Assembly: GCA_037447655.1 (NCBI GenBank)
Contig: JBBHKE010000930.1
Location: forward strand, 1-64,000
Length of the DNA: 64,000 bases
Direction of reading: 5' to 3'
DNA from: Zygnema cylindricum
Taxonomy: Eukaryota; Streptophyta; Zygnematophyceae; Zygnematales; Zygnemataceae
Shown here: one piece after another, positions 37,716-49,230 of the stretch
Layout of the letters: every line of letters starts with the position of its first letter
Position numbering within the stretch: position 1 is the stretch's first letter
Position numbers and translations under genes: made by a program
Notes under the pieces: generated by a model
The model's database searches: none
The model's input: only the letters and a program-made list of their open reading frames with translations
Told to the model about the DNA's origin: nothing

Positions 37716-38718
37716 AGCCATTTTATTTACATTTTATTTACATGTGGTTGCCGCAGTTGTGTTCCAGTAAACCTTGGCCGGGCCTGTGGATTGTTTTTTT
37801 TTTTATGACGGTCGACGTTCGCAAGCGCGACACTTTTTTAAAAGTAAAAGACAACATTTTTGCCACGAAGTTTGGACAAACTGAAGGAACGGCCATCCTG
37901 ATCCTTCAATGATACAGCAGGAGCTGAATCTCCCACACTCACCTGCTCATTGAACATACAAACGTTACGTTAATTAATATTGAAGAACAAAAAAAAAACT
38001 CTTGCAAGAGTTCTCTACTAGTCAACATAAAAACATTTATTAAGCAAAACTAAAAATTGCTCTTGCAAGGATTCTGTATTAATCATCTAGCTCGGATGAA
38101 TTTACAAAAGGCGTTTCGCAGGCTTGAACAGGCCAGTTGACATAGTTATTACATATCTATTATGATATATTGTTAAATACTTGCGCCAATGAGTGTGGAT
38201 CACATTTCTGCACTCGTTGTTCGAGACAGGAACCTACGCAAAATTCACATGTTTACATCTAACAAACATATAAACTATGAAGCATACTAAACTTTACAGC
38301 AGCATTTCTGAATTCCACGAGTAAATGACCCTAGGATACCTGTCTCTGCTCATGTTAGTCCGATAAATGATTTATTAAAAACTAAATTCAGAACACGTAA
38401 GCAGATGATAAAAAACACACAGCCAAATATAGAAATAATGGGCGAAGAAAGACACAGAAAAAAGCAAAGAGAACGGAGAAGGAAAAACCTAGGGAGTTAA
38501 AAAAAAAAGAAAAAACAAACCGAATCTACCCGAAAAAGCGGAGAAAGAAAAATACATTCATTAGTCTTTCAGTTAGAAAAGTCCACACAGAGACTTACTT
38601 CCAAGAAAGATAATGCAGACAGAGAGAAACAGAGAAAGAGAGAAACAGATTTGCGAAGGGACAGACAGAGAGAGAGTCTCTCAATGTATGAGAAACAAAG
38701 AGAAATAAAAGTACATAC
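37716..38718. other. AT-rich stretch downstream of the transit-peptide exon
   Basis: No clear exon found. A short minus-strand frame (MSTGLFKPAKRLL then stop, near 38105-38145) follows a possible acceptor and could be a terminal exon of the gene starting at 38928, but the intervening exons are not visible. The part 38400-38700 is a purine-rich run. Confidence 0.35.
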
Positions 38719-38928
38719 TTTGCATTCAGTGACTCGTGAAGTTGATTGAGAGCTTCTCGATTTGTTAGCAACATTCAGGAAGCTTGTTGAGCTCCGAGAT
38801 GCAACAGAGGACAGCCCCTTGTGCTGAGCATTTTTCCAGCCGGAAGTAGCACTAGAAGAAGCAGGAGTACTTACAGCAGACAAAAGAGCAGTTGACATGT
38901 AAGATGCAGTGGAAGCCATGGCTGCCAT
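38719..38928 (-). CDS. First exon encoding a chloroplast-transit-like N-terminus
   Basis: Seventy codons starting MAAMASTASYMSTALLSAVS: rich in Ser, Ala and Thr, nearly free of acidic residues, ending SRVTECK at a strong 5' splice site (AAA|GTATGT, phase 0). This composition is typical of a stromal targeting peptide, with VTECK resembling the start of a mature photosynthetic protein. The reading continues open to 38569, but that part is Leu/Ser repeat and probably intron. The mature protein is not identified. It is divergent from the eIF4A-III gene, 1264 bases away. The gene may be truncated or have distant exons. Confidence 0.55.
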
Positions 38929-39208
38929 GATGATGAGAATGCTTGTTTCCTTATTGCTTGTTTGTTTTGTTTGTTTGGTTTTGTTTATACCTCTTGCTAT
39001 GATTTCCTTAAAGAAATTTAGGGTGGCGTTCCATCAGACGAAAAGTGAGGTTGGTTACAGAAATCTGGACCTCTCCGTACTATGCCGTACTTTTTATTTT
39101 GTTTTTATACGCGAACAAAATTACGGAGAATCTTGCCAATATTCTCCAAAGGTATGGGAGGTAACAATGACCGTTGGATGTTTTTTCGCGAAGCATTTGC
39201 GTCGAAAG

Positions 39209-39363
39209 TTTCTGTAAATGACGATGTACCTCCTCGAGGTACATCACCATAGGAGGTACATGCCACCCCTTTTGTACCCCCAGACTCAGATGGTTTACCA
39301 TCGTGCTTTTTAATTTATTCTGTTTTTGCATCACCATAGGAGGTACATCATCATTTACAGAAA
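39209..39363. mobile_element. MITE-like 155-bp inverted-repeat element
   Basis: Ends TTTCTGTAAATGACGATGT (39209) and its inverted copy at 39339-39363 match over 25 bases with one difference. The interior has CCACCCCTTTTGTACCC and GATGGTTTACCATC, shared with 46447-46500. The target duplication is unclear. Confidence 0.7.
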
Positions 39364-39481
39364 AATTTGAGCCGCGACACGTTGGATAATGAACATACGT
39401 GTCAGGACGGCAACCAACGGAAATCGAAATATTTCGCACATAATATATACATTCAAAAATCCAACCGAAATCACAAAAGTA

Positions 39482-40017
39482 CACCGCGCATCGTTATTAA
39501 TGTCAAAGTTTAAATAGTGTGGAAGTAAATATACCGTCATTGACGCTAATTAAGATTTAAAAAAAATAAAAAAAAGGTGTATTCTGATTTCGGCGTTTAT
39601 GCTAATTTGGGAACAGCAAAAATGGAATATTCGTTGTACGATTATATACATTAATATATGTATCCGTACAAAATATAAAAAATCGTACGCCGTCGTGAAA
39701 TATAAATATCCGTACATGTAAGACTAATTTACGTGTCAGAACAATCCCGTTTTTTTAGCGCACGATCCTATGCGTGCGCGTCTGATTTAACTCATTTCTT
39801 GTAAAATTTTAGCTTGAAAAGGTACATTTATGTACGGTCTGACATCGACCGTACACCACACTATTTAGATATTTTTGTAATTCGTTCTTTACGCTATTTT
39901 GTACGGTACCTTAATTAACGTAAGGAAAAATTAAAATCATGTATCCTATTTGAGGAAAAAAACCAAAATTTTAAGAACCCAAATTAGTGTCGTTGACACT
40001 AATAACGATGCGCGGTG
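39482..40017. mobile_element. TA-flanked inverted-repeat element upstream of eIF4A-III
   Basis: CACCGCGCATCGTTATTAA (39482) recurs inverted at the right end (39993-40017), about 25 bases with one mismatch. TA dinucleotides flank it (39480-39481 and 40018-40019), as for Tc1/mariner-type MITEs. The right subterminal region holds a perfect hairpin TTAGTGTC-GTT-GACACTAA. It lies 175 bases before the eIF4A-III start codon. Class assignment is tentative. Confidence 0.6.
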
Positions 40018-40192
40018 TAATCTCGTAACAAGCTTTCGTCGCGCTATTTTTGTGGTCTTTTGCAGTTTTGCACTCTTTAATTTTTTGTATCATCGTTGAA
40101 TTTTTAAATTCTAGGTGCCTAAGAATTTCAGAACATCTGACAATTTTTGAACAAATTCACCTTTCTTTAAGTTACAGTGGCTGGTTTCAGCC

Positions 40193-43100
40193 ATGGCTGG
40201 TAGAAAGTCGCGTGAAGAAATGGCAGACGAAGAAGAGCATCTTGTAATCGAAACAAGTAAAGGAGTAGAAGTAATTACAAGTTTCGATAGTATGGGCATT
40301 AGAGAAGACCTTCTTCGTGGAATCTATAACTATGGTTTCGAAAAGCCATCGGCTATTCAGCAAAGAGCAGTCATGCCTATCATCAATGGTCGTGATGTGA
40401 CTGCACAAGCTTAGTCAGGAACAGGAAAGACTTCTATGGTTGCTTTAGCTGTTTGTCAAAGTATCGATACAGCAACTAGAGAGTGAGTGCTCTACTATTT
40501 TTACTCGCTTTTTTTTTGCAACTTTTTATCTGTAACTGCAGTGACAATTTTTCTGCAATTGCACCTTTGTTTTTTTTCAAAGCAGGAATATTCTTGGGAG
40601 AATATTCCATTGCCCTTGGGATATTTGTTATTATGTTTTTTCTTGTTGCCTAGAAAGCTTTTGATGCTTCTTTGGTTTCTGTTTGGATCTCTTTGTTATG
40701 TTGGCCTGAGATTTACACCTTTGTTTGTCAAGCTCATCGTGCTCTTCTATCCTTCTTTTCTTCTTTTCTTCGTCATCTTTGCACATTTGCAGAGTTCAAG
40801 CCCTAATTCTCTCTCCTACAAGGGAACTTGCGGCACAAACGGAAAAGACTATTTTGGCTATTGGAGACTTTATGAATGTTCAAGCTCATGCTTGCATTGG
40901 AGGGCGGAGTATCGGTGAAGATATTAGAAAGCTGGAGTACGGAGTGCATGTGGTTTCCGGGACTCCTGGACGTGTTTATGACATGATTAAACGGAGAACT
41001 CTTCGAACTAGATCAATAAAGATTCTTATTCTGGTGATTGTGGAAGGAGATGGAGGGAGAGGGAGGGAGAAGAAGAGAGGAAGAGGGAGGAAGAAGAAGA
41101 GAGGAGGGAGGGAGAAGAAAGGAAGAGGAAGACAACGAGGAGATGGAGTTGAGAGAAGGGACAGGTGGAAAGAGGCAGTGAGAGTTCAAGAGGGAGAGGG
41201 AGAGGGAGAGGGAAGTGAGGGGGGAGGTCGAGGTAAGAAAAGTATGGTTTGCATTAATTTGTTTTATGGTCGTCAGACAACTACCCTGCCCACATCTATT
41301 TGTGTTAATGAGAGGCATTAGTCCCTGCTTTTCTGACCAAAAATCACATATTAGTGTTACCGTCACTGTTTAGAAGAATTGACAGCAATCTGCCACATCT
41401 TTCTGCCCTAAATTAGTATTATTGATACTAATATTCCTTCAATACTTGTAGCTTTTCTCCACTGATATGCATTGTAGCTGGCTTTTGTTGATGTACTTGG
41501 CTTATTTGCTGACAATTTTTTACTGGGGAACAGGACGAATCAGACGAAATGTTGAACAGAGGATTCAAGGATCAGATATATGATGTATATCGTTATCTCC
41601 CCCCGGAGCTGCAAGTAAGGATTTCTATCCAATTATTCACACATTTTGAAAACGCAGAATAACTGCGTCTTGATTTCTTTCTGACATGTCACATGAGGAG
41701 TATATCGGTTGCATACATTTTCACGTCCTGTTGTTCTATGTATAGCTATTCTGGCGGACAGGAACCCAGTGGATGCAGTCCTATCCCTAGCAGGGTTTCA
41801 TCAAAATCTTAAATTGAAGTTCTCTTTTTTTTGTCTGAAATAAATCAACAAAATTGGCTTGGGCATATGCAGGTTGTCTTAGTTTCTGCTACCTTACCGC
41901 ATGAAATTTTGGAAATTACCAACAAGTTTATGACCGATCCTGTTCGTATCTTGGTGAAGCGTGATGAATTGACATTGGAGGTTCGTTCATACTTCTCTTA
42001 TTTTTTCTTTTCTCTCGGCTTTTTTTCGTCTTTTTTGCCTCAGCAAAGGTGATGCAGTCAATGGGTTTTTACCGCTGACATGTGAAAGCGATTAGGCTTT
42101 TCTTTGGTACTCTTTGTAGCACAGTTGAGTGTCATGGTAAATTTACAGAGTACACTGTTAATCATCACAAATCTGTTTTGCATATTAGGGTCTCATTGCA
42201 CAGTCCTGTTTTCGCTTCTTTGGTAGGTGGGAAACAGAGCAATTGACCTAACATTATTTTAGTTCCATTAACCTTTGTTCATTATTATTAAACCATGAAT
42301 ATTGCATGTTATCGTTTACAGGCAACCTTTTACATGCTGTAACCTTTAAATTAAGGATGCATACCTAGTCTTACTGACACGGAGTCCTATAGTTTCACAT
42401 GTAGACACTTTCTGAAACTTAGGGTTGTAGGCTGAATGACTCACTTAGATTATAAAATAAAATTCTGAGGAGCTGTCAATTTGTGATACTGTATTCATGT
42501 GAACTTATGTGTTGTAATGTGGCTGGTTTTTTTTATACAGGGAATTAAGCAGTTTTTTGTAGCAGTCGAGAAGGAAGAGTGGAAGTTTGACACACTGTGT
42601 GATCTCTATGATACGCTCACAATCACACAGGCAGTCATTTTTTGCAACACAAAGAGGAAGGTAGGTGAAGTTTACAATTGCTGAAAGAAATGAGCCCTGG
42701 CTTTCATTCTTCAGCTGATCCGGAATCATTGTGGATAGCATTTGATTTTCAGAAGAGTTTGCATGGATTCTTTTTTTCGTATGTTTTTCAATCATTAAAT
42801 ATGTTTGGTCTGTTATTTACAGCTTTTGAAATTGCTGAAGTACACTGCCGAAAATCATAATTTAGTGTTAATAACACTGTCTAAGGAGGTGGACTACAAT
42901 CTGTCACCTCTCCCTATACTAAATTTGTAACGTACGTTCTAGTTCCGCATTTACACTAATAATTCCTGTGCATTAATAGCGATGGGTCGTATAGTTCAGA
43001 CCAGAAGATTTGACATATTTTGTCCTTTCATAAATGAAATACTGGGGCCAGATATGCCATCCATGGAGTGACTGAGTGGCAGGCTTGTTTTTCTAGATTA

Positions 43101-44985
43101 ATTTTAGGGGCCAACTATATGTTCCTTCAGGGTTTACTTTAGGGATTTCTCAAAAGTTAAAAGGGTTCTGCTGTTAATTTCTGTGCGTCGGAATCAATGA
43201 CCAACCTTTTTAATGAGGAGACTAGGCCACTATTTTTGTAAGCAATTAGGGCCAAAACCTGGCCAAATGGTTAAAAATCTTAGGCTGCAGTGTGGGCGAT
43301 ATCTTTATGGTTTTTCAATTAGCGTTCAAGACGGTATAATATTGGCCGAAGGAACTAGTATGTGTCTTGAGATATCTCCTGATTTGGTTTGTGGTTGTTC
43401 AATCAATGTCCTCCATAATACATATTTTGTGTACTCTCTGCTTTATTTTGTACCCATGTCCTGAGACGGTTTTGGTTGAGGGTTTCTTGAACATTAGCAT
43501 ATGTAGATTGCATTTTTGAAAATGAGTTAGGGAAGACATGTCCACAAGGAGAAAACCAAATTTTTTTAAGTCTCTCCTGTGCAGGTGGATTGGCTGACAG
43601 AGAAAATGAGGGCAAACAATTTTACTGTATCCTCAATGCATGGAGACATGCCTCAAAAAGAAAGAGATGCCATTATGGCTGAGTTCAGATCAGGCACCAC
43701 AAGAGTTCTTATCACCACAGATGTTTGGACGCGAGGTATTGATGTGCAACAGGTATTCATTCAAAACTGGAAATTAGAAGGAGCTTCAAAATTTATTCCT
43801 TTACATTTTGGGATATGGATAAACACTGGAAATCAAACTGGAAATTAAAAAATTCTTCAGTTCTTATTACATTGTTATCATCTGAGAGGAGCTTATCAAC
43901 TAGATTTTTGTGATTTTTTTCTGACATCATCCCTTTGACTACACAGTGAAGCTGCTATTAAGGAATAATTAGCTTGAGGCTGTTTTAGTGTTAATAATTC
44001 TATTTCCGGTTCTAAAGACATGGAAGGTTGTGAACCGCAAAAACGATGAGGGTTAAGAAAAAAGCTAGTTAACGCTACTTGGTGTTCAGAGGGAAAAAAA
44101 CCAAATTTGTAATAGCAACGCTAATACTGAGCGTTTCACGGTGTACCTTGAAGTCTAGTTTATCAATTGTATATTCAATTTGCGAGGTTAGGTTAATTTT
44201 GATCAATGTGGTTTTGCTTCCCCATCACAGAAGGACAAAGCGTTTCTGGCTTTGCCAGCTGTTATTTTGACATGCTTGGGATTGGTCTTGGGCCATAATT
44301 CAGGTATCACTAGTCATTAACTACGATCTTCCCAACAGTCGTGAGCTTTATATCCATCGTATCGGTAGATCCGGTCGTTTTGGACGAAAGGTACGGCTGG
44401 ACAATATTCAATGCAGTTTTTTAATAATCTTTTAGTTTTTTAATAGGATTTTTGACGCAATTTTTGATGCAATTTTTGACGCATTTTTTAATGCAGTTTC
44501 TCATTTTTAGTGCTATTTTTATTTGTCAATGGAACTTTTTTTTTTTCGTCTTCAAAATCTTTTTAAAATTCTATTGCTAAATAGTTAAACTCGCGGAAAT
44601 GGGAACAACCTTTATGAGAAGTTTGAAATAGAAGGAATGAGGCATGATCACATTTCTTCAAGGACGTTTTTTTTTGAAGGGGAGAAGGTGGGATGGGCCC
44701 TTTGTACCCAATGATACGAAGAGCTCTAGTGCTTACTAATCATATCTGACTACCATCCTTTTCCCCTTCCTCCGCTTCCTCCCCATCCTTCCCTTCCTCC
44801 CCTTCCTCCTCTTACTCTCTTTCTTTCCGTCCTTTTCTTCCTCTTCTGACTTCTTCTTTTTTTGGTTACAGGGTGTGGCTATTAATTTAGTGAGAAGTGA
44901 CGATATCAGGATCTTGCGCGATATTGAACAGTATTATAGTACACAAATCGACGAGATGCCAATGAATGTTGCAGATCTCATTTAG
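40193..44985 (+). CDS. eIF4A3: eIF4A-III DEAD-box RNA helicase, one premature stop in exon 1
   Basis: The exon junction complex core helicase acts in nuclear mRNPs and nonsense-mediated decay. Eight coding exons: 40193-40482, 40793-41033, 41534-41614, 41873-41980, 42541-42660, 43585-43752, 44304-44390, 44872-44985, all with GT-AG borders. Frame is kept to the typical C-terminus MNVADLI; length would be 402 codons. Motifs: [20 protein letters not shown] and Q-motif [26 protein letters not shown], plant-type DESD (exon 3), [32 protein letters not shown]. The TAG at 40412-40414 replaces the Gln before SGTGKT (residue 74). Another oddity is DVWTRGIDV, where Ala is usual before RGID. Everything else looks functional, so this may be a nonsense allele, a very young pseudogene or an assembly error. 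Confidence 0.92.
40412..40414 (+). other. eIF4A3: In-frame TAG in the helicase Q/Walker A region
   Basis: Reads GCA CAA GCT TAG TCA GGA where the family has AQAQSGTGKT. A single C-to-T change from CAG explains it. The gene's own terminal codon is also TAG, which argues against reassignment of TAG to Gln. Confidence 0.9.
41034..41533 (+). repeat. eIF4A-III intron 2: purine tract and hairpin repeat
   Basis: GGGAGA/GAAGA-rich tract at about 41041-41240. A hairpin-containing repeat follows at 41351-41435: TTAGTGTTACCGTCACT at its start and TTAGTATTATTGATACTAA at its end. A relative lies in intron 5 (42862-42985) with AGTGTT-AAT-AACACT. Ends are related to the element at 39482-40017. Confidence 0.6.
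44435..44505 (+). repeat. Short tandem GAYGCAATTTTT repeat in eIF4A-III intron 7
   Basis: About four to five imperfect 15-16-base units of GA(C/T)GCA(A)TTTTT, followed by a T-rich and pyrimidine-rich run to the exon 8 acceptor. Confidence 0.7.
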
Positions 44986-46440
44986 TTTTTCTTTTTTTTC
45001 TTCTGTTTTCTTTTCGTTTGTTTGTTTTTTTGGTAGCTTTATTGAGGCACTTTTTAACTTCATGTCTCTCAATATTTGAAAAAAGAGAGAATTTTAGATA
45101 GTTGGTTTTACCGAGGAAGGCTGTTGTCGTGCAAGAAAAGTCAAGAAAAGTCAAGAAAAGTCTGGAAAAGTCTCTGGTGGCGTAAAAATAAGATGTGAAA
45201 AAGTTTGTAGTAAAAATTCAAAGTGTGGCTCGTGTCCATTTTGCCGCTCAATGTTGAAATATGCCTTTCATGGAAAAAATGAGGGAGCAGGGACCCTAAA
45301 ACCCTAAAAACTATAAAAAAACCCTTAGGTATGGAAATAATGAGGGAGCAAGGAGTCGATACGGAGTCGAGGATCTATGTTTCTCCGCTGTTAGGATTTT
45401 GTCAAATGAAACTTTTGAGAATGGAACCTTGTTGTGTGAAACCTTGTTGTATGGAAAATCGATGAAATTGGATCCTGAATTTGTACAATGTATCGTTATC
45501 AATGTTTAAATGTTTTCTTCAGATGTTCAGATGTCAGACTGGAAATTTTTTGTACTTTCAAAACAACATTTGAGGATAAGAGGAGTATCAACACTGAGCA
45601 GTGTACACCGTTTATTGCTATGTAAAGGTTGATTTTTTCTTTTGTTTAATTTTTTTTTTTTACCTGTCAGATTATCAATCGTATGGTTGTAGAGGGAAGT
45701 TAGGATTATTACTTAACAACTGTAGGTCAGCAAAACTGGAAATTAGAAATGTGTGCACAAAGAGGAGTGGATAATACAGGCCAAAAAATTTCCAGTGCTA
45801 ACAGTGATGCATGGTGTACTTAATTGGATTCTTAGGGTTTTCAAGTTGTTTTAAGGGTTTTGGTAGGTGTGATACAGAGTTGGCCTCGCTCGTTTTTGTC
45901 TTGAAGTGTACTAGACCCTTTGTGATGTAAATGCTGCAAATATTTGAGAAGATGAATGTATCATGGTTTTAGATTGTGATAGAAGATTGTCACTATTTAG
46001 CTCAGAATAAGCCTCGAAACTAGAGTCCTCCATTTCGTCACCTTGCTGGCTCTCTTGTTTGCTCTTCACTTATTTATTCTTCGAGGCGCATCGGTATTGG
46101 ATTGATTGGTGGTGCTCACTGTATTTGGAACCATTGTTACAAAGACTCTTACAATAAAGACTCTTGCAATAAATACTCTTACAATAAAGCCTCTTCCAAT
46201 AAAGACTCTTACAATAAAGACTCTTCCAATAAAGACTCTTGGGGGGGACTTACGGGGTTGCTTTTCGTAGTTATTTAATTGAGTTGGGGTTGGGGTTGTA
46301 GTTTTGGCTTTGTCAATTGTCGAGCTTTTCATTTTGAGTTTGGGTGCTTTTATTTTCCTTGTTTTCTTTTTGTTTTTGTTTTTGTTTTTGTTGTGCTGTT
46401 ATTTTATTCCCCTGCTGGTAGATTTTCAGTTTCGGCCATG
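44986..46440. other. eIF4A-III 3' region and intergenic sequence
   Basis: T-rich start immediately after the stop, consistent with a 3' UTR; no clear polyadenylation signal chosen. Contains four 10-bp units (CAAGAAAAGT) at 45131-45172, a few CCCTAAAA motifs near 45296 and a 15-bp tandem repeat at 46141-46240. No gene seen. Confidence 0.5.
46141..46240. repeat. 15-bp tandem repeat, six and two-thirds units
   Basis: Unit AAAGACTCTTACAAT with single-base variants, ending in a G-run. Being a multiple of three it leaves an open minus-strand frame of repeating Val-Phe-Ile, judged artefactual. Confidence 0.95.
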
Positions 46441-46650
46441 CCACCCCTTTTGTACCCACGGACAAAGATGGTTTACCATCGTGCATTTTAATTTATCGTG
46501 CATCACATTAAAATAATAATACACTATATAATAAAGTACTATTACATATTGTACTATTTGTTTTTTCATTTATCACCGACAAGGAGTTTGTTAGTCTCGG
46601 AGCGATATATCGGAACCCCTCACCGTTCAATAACCAATAGCTATCGGTAC
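46441..46650. mobile_element. Fragments of MITE-like and hAT-like repeats
   Basis: 46447-46500 repeats the interior of the 39209-39363 element (CCACCCCTTTTGTACCC, GATGGTTTACCATCGTGC). 46505-46650 matches the right part of the hAT-like element at 51203-51655 (AAAGTACTAT...TCTCGGAGCGATATATCG). Confidence 0.65.
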
Positions 46651-47170
46651 CGGTTTCCACACCACCCCCCCCCCCCTCTCCACCTCCCTCTCCCTTTTTC
46701 GACATTTCCTCTCCCCTCCAACCAAAAACTGATACTTACACACTATTCCTCCCACCTCTCCCTCCAGCCCCCCACACCCCCCTTTTTTCCTTTCTAATAT
46801 CAACTTCTTTACCTCCCCCCCCCCCTTTTCCCCCCCATTTTTTCGATTTCCTCCGCCACTCCCTCTTTACCAAAACTCGACGTGTCAACCCTCTTTTTCC
46901 TCCCTTCCCCCCCCCCCCCTCCCCCCCAATTTTCCTTCGGAATCAACTTCTTTCCCTTTCCCCCTTTCCTTCTTCCCTTTCCTACGTCCCCCCTTTTTTG
47001 GTCCCTTCTTCCATATCACCCCTTTCTCTCCGTTGCATCTTTTCTCCCACCCTCCCCATGGTTCCGTCCCACTACCATTTCCACTATCTATTCCCCATGG
47101 TTTCCTTTCCTACTTCCCATTTACCCCATCCTTTCTCTCTATTAATTCCCATGCCTATCCCTCTCATTCA
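46651..47170. other. C-rich low-complexity upstream region of non-LTR copy 2
   Basis: Runs of 8-13 C interspersed with CT and T. Frames crossing it are Pro/Phe/Ser-rich artefacts. It lies directly upstream of the element's ORF. Confidence 0.6.
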
Positions 47171-48350
47171 ATGACCATGTCCGGCCACGCATCCTCGCCC
47201 CTTCCCCCTCGTTCACCTCCTCCACCTATTCCTCCCACACAAGCCTCAACACGTATAGAATGTAGTGGGTGTCATAACCATTTCGCGGCCGGTGCTAGTA
47301 TTGCCCGACATACAAAGAGTTGTCAACAATTCTTGGCCTTGGGCGGCCCTTCCTCTAGTACCCTTTCTTCCACTACACTCCTGTCCGGACCTACAATCGA
47401 AGATTGGGCATTTGTACGCGATTTAGACGTGCTCGGAGCTTATGATTTAGGCCCCCCCCGTCCACGATTATACACGCGGATTCCTATGGCTGTGCGGATT
47501 ATTGTACAGGATGCCCTCCATCTCCCTTTGTCCCGTATTTATTCGGATCCCACAGATGTTAGACCTTGGCACCTCCTTTTCATGTTTTTCCTTTGGGTTC
47601 TAGTCTTACCTCGCCATGGCGGCGGTAGCGGGGCCCGAGAAACTATGGCTCGATGTCGACGTTTCCTTCAAGGTGATTGGATGGCCTTCCATGCCGAGCA
47701 CGAGGATCAATATGTGAGTGGTTCCTTTACACCACGTCGTACATCTCGGACTTTAGATGTGCCATCCTCCTATCGTCGTGAGGTTCATTTGGGCCGAGTT
47801 GGTGAGCTCTCTCGAGTGGTTCGGACCCTCCATCCGTTTAATCCTGCTCCTCGGTCTGCTGCGACTGTCGAGATTCTCCGAGCTCTTCATCCACCATCCT
47901 ACCCCTCAGTCCCCCTTTATTCACACCTCGTTTTAGTGTTTTCTCTTGGATCGAGACTCTTTCATTAAAGCCCTAACGACTTCTCCACATCTTTCAGCAA
48001 GGGGTCTTTTGGGCACTGTTTATGAGTTATTTCGCGACGTTTTGCATCCGGAATCTGGTGCTCGGGGTTTTGATATGTTTTTTCGAATTTGTTCCCTTAT
48101 TGCGGCTGGCACTGCCCCTTCTCGTATTTGTGATCTCCTCACGACCTCCCGCCTCGTAGCTGTCACTAAACCCAATGGGGGAATCCGTCTAAGGTATTGT
48201 ACCGGCTGGTGGCCCGTGCCATGTGCATCCAGCTCCAACCCGCTTTCTATGATTATTTCTCTCCTCATCAGTTCAGAGTTGCAACCCGGGGTGGTTGTGA
48301 GGCCCTGGAGATCCGGGCTTCATTAGATGCCCATCCGGATTGGTTAACCC
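47171..48350 (+). pseudogene. RLE-type non-LTR retrotransposon, 5' part only
   Basis: Starts MTMSGHASSPLPPRSPPP at 47171, in an open frame to 47968. Zinc finger ECSGCHNHFAAGASIARHTKSC (CX2CX12HX3C) resembles the N-terminal fingers of R2-group elements. The frame then shifts: LDRDSFIKALTTSPHLSARG and SRLVAVTKPNGGIR (47946-48200) lie in the second frame. After a small deletion that removed the PIAVGE motif, the third frame gives YRLVARAMCIQLQPAFYDYF and EALEIRASLDAHPDWLTL. At 48351 a Copia LTR cuts it before the catalytic RT box. Same family as 32948-36656 but less decayed at the 5' end. Confidence 0.8.
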
Positions 48351-49230
48351 TGTTGAGTAATTAATAGTTCACTTGTCTATTTTAGTTAGACTCTAAAGAG
48401 AGAGAAAGAGGATCAAAGACACGCCATGAATGATGCCGTATTAAGAAGATGGCAGACTGAAGTAGAGGACATTTTACCGAAATGATGCCCTAGCCCGGAG
48501 TTGAACTAGGGACCTACAAATTCCATATAGTCGACTGCCTTAACCATTAAGTCATTAAAAAAACGGTGCACTTATTAGGTTTGAAAAATACATAAACTAT
48601 GACGCAACGGCTAATTCACATCAAACTAACGACGAGTCGCATGTGAAACAATTCATGCACGGACGTGAATTCGAACCGGGTAAATATATTTGATCAGACG
48701 TCCATCATTGCAACCGCCACCCGGAATGAGCTTTTGGCGGCCTTTGGAGATAGCGTCACACGATGCCACGTGGCGCCACATTATTGGATACCGCAGAAGA
48801 TGGGAGGTGGAACCATGGCTCCCAATTTGACAGGCGTCACCTTGAAGGCCATGTGGTACAATGGCCGTACAATAAGTACATCGGCCACTGTACCTTCTTG
48901 TAATATACAGTGTTCCTATTGGACTAGGGTTTAGTAGTAGGTAGCTGTGAGTAGGTAGACCAAGACTTAGTGAAATTTAGGTACCTCTCTCTAATAGAGC
49001 TTGTAACTATTAAGGTCATCTTTGACCAGCCATAACTTAGGGGAGCAAATTCAATGATTCTTTTTGCGTTTGGCTCACGAGAGTCGAGTCCTTACAGGGG
49101 TAAGGGTGGTCATAATACTTGTGTGCCAGGGTGGCACTTATTCATTAGGAAAGAAGAAGGGGCATAAATTATCCTAGAGGCTTTACATAGGCTGCCCATT
49201 CCGTGAGTCAATAGAGACCACAGAATTGCA
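48351..49230 (+). repeat. 5' LTR of a truncated Copia (LTR I)
   Basis: Starts TGTTGAGTAA and ends CAGAATTGCA, inserted in the non-LTR element. Antisense tRNA-like module at 48488-48553 (minus strand CTTAATGGTTAAGGC and GTTCAACTCC). Closest in layout to the LTRs of the complete minus-strand Copia. Confidence 0.85.

Noticed and set aside
38569-38718. Continuation of the transit-peptide frame to 38569
   Set aside because: It follows a strong GTATGT donor and becomes Leu/Ser low-complexity, so it is more likely intron.
40412-40414. TAG read as glutamine (alternative nuclear code, as in some ulvophyte algae)
   Set aside because: The same gene ends in TAG at the conserved C-terminus MNVADLI, so TAG still works as stop here.
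46141-46240. CRISPR-like array
   Set aside because: Direct 15-bp repeats without spacers in a plant-type genome.
46066-46332. Val-Phe-Ile repeat protein
   Set aside because: Arises from a 15-bp tandem repeat whose length is a multiple of three; no start context or homologue.
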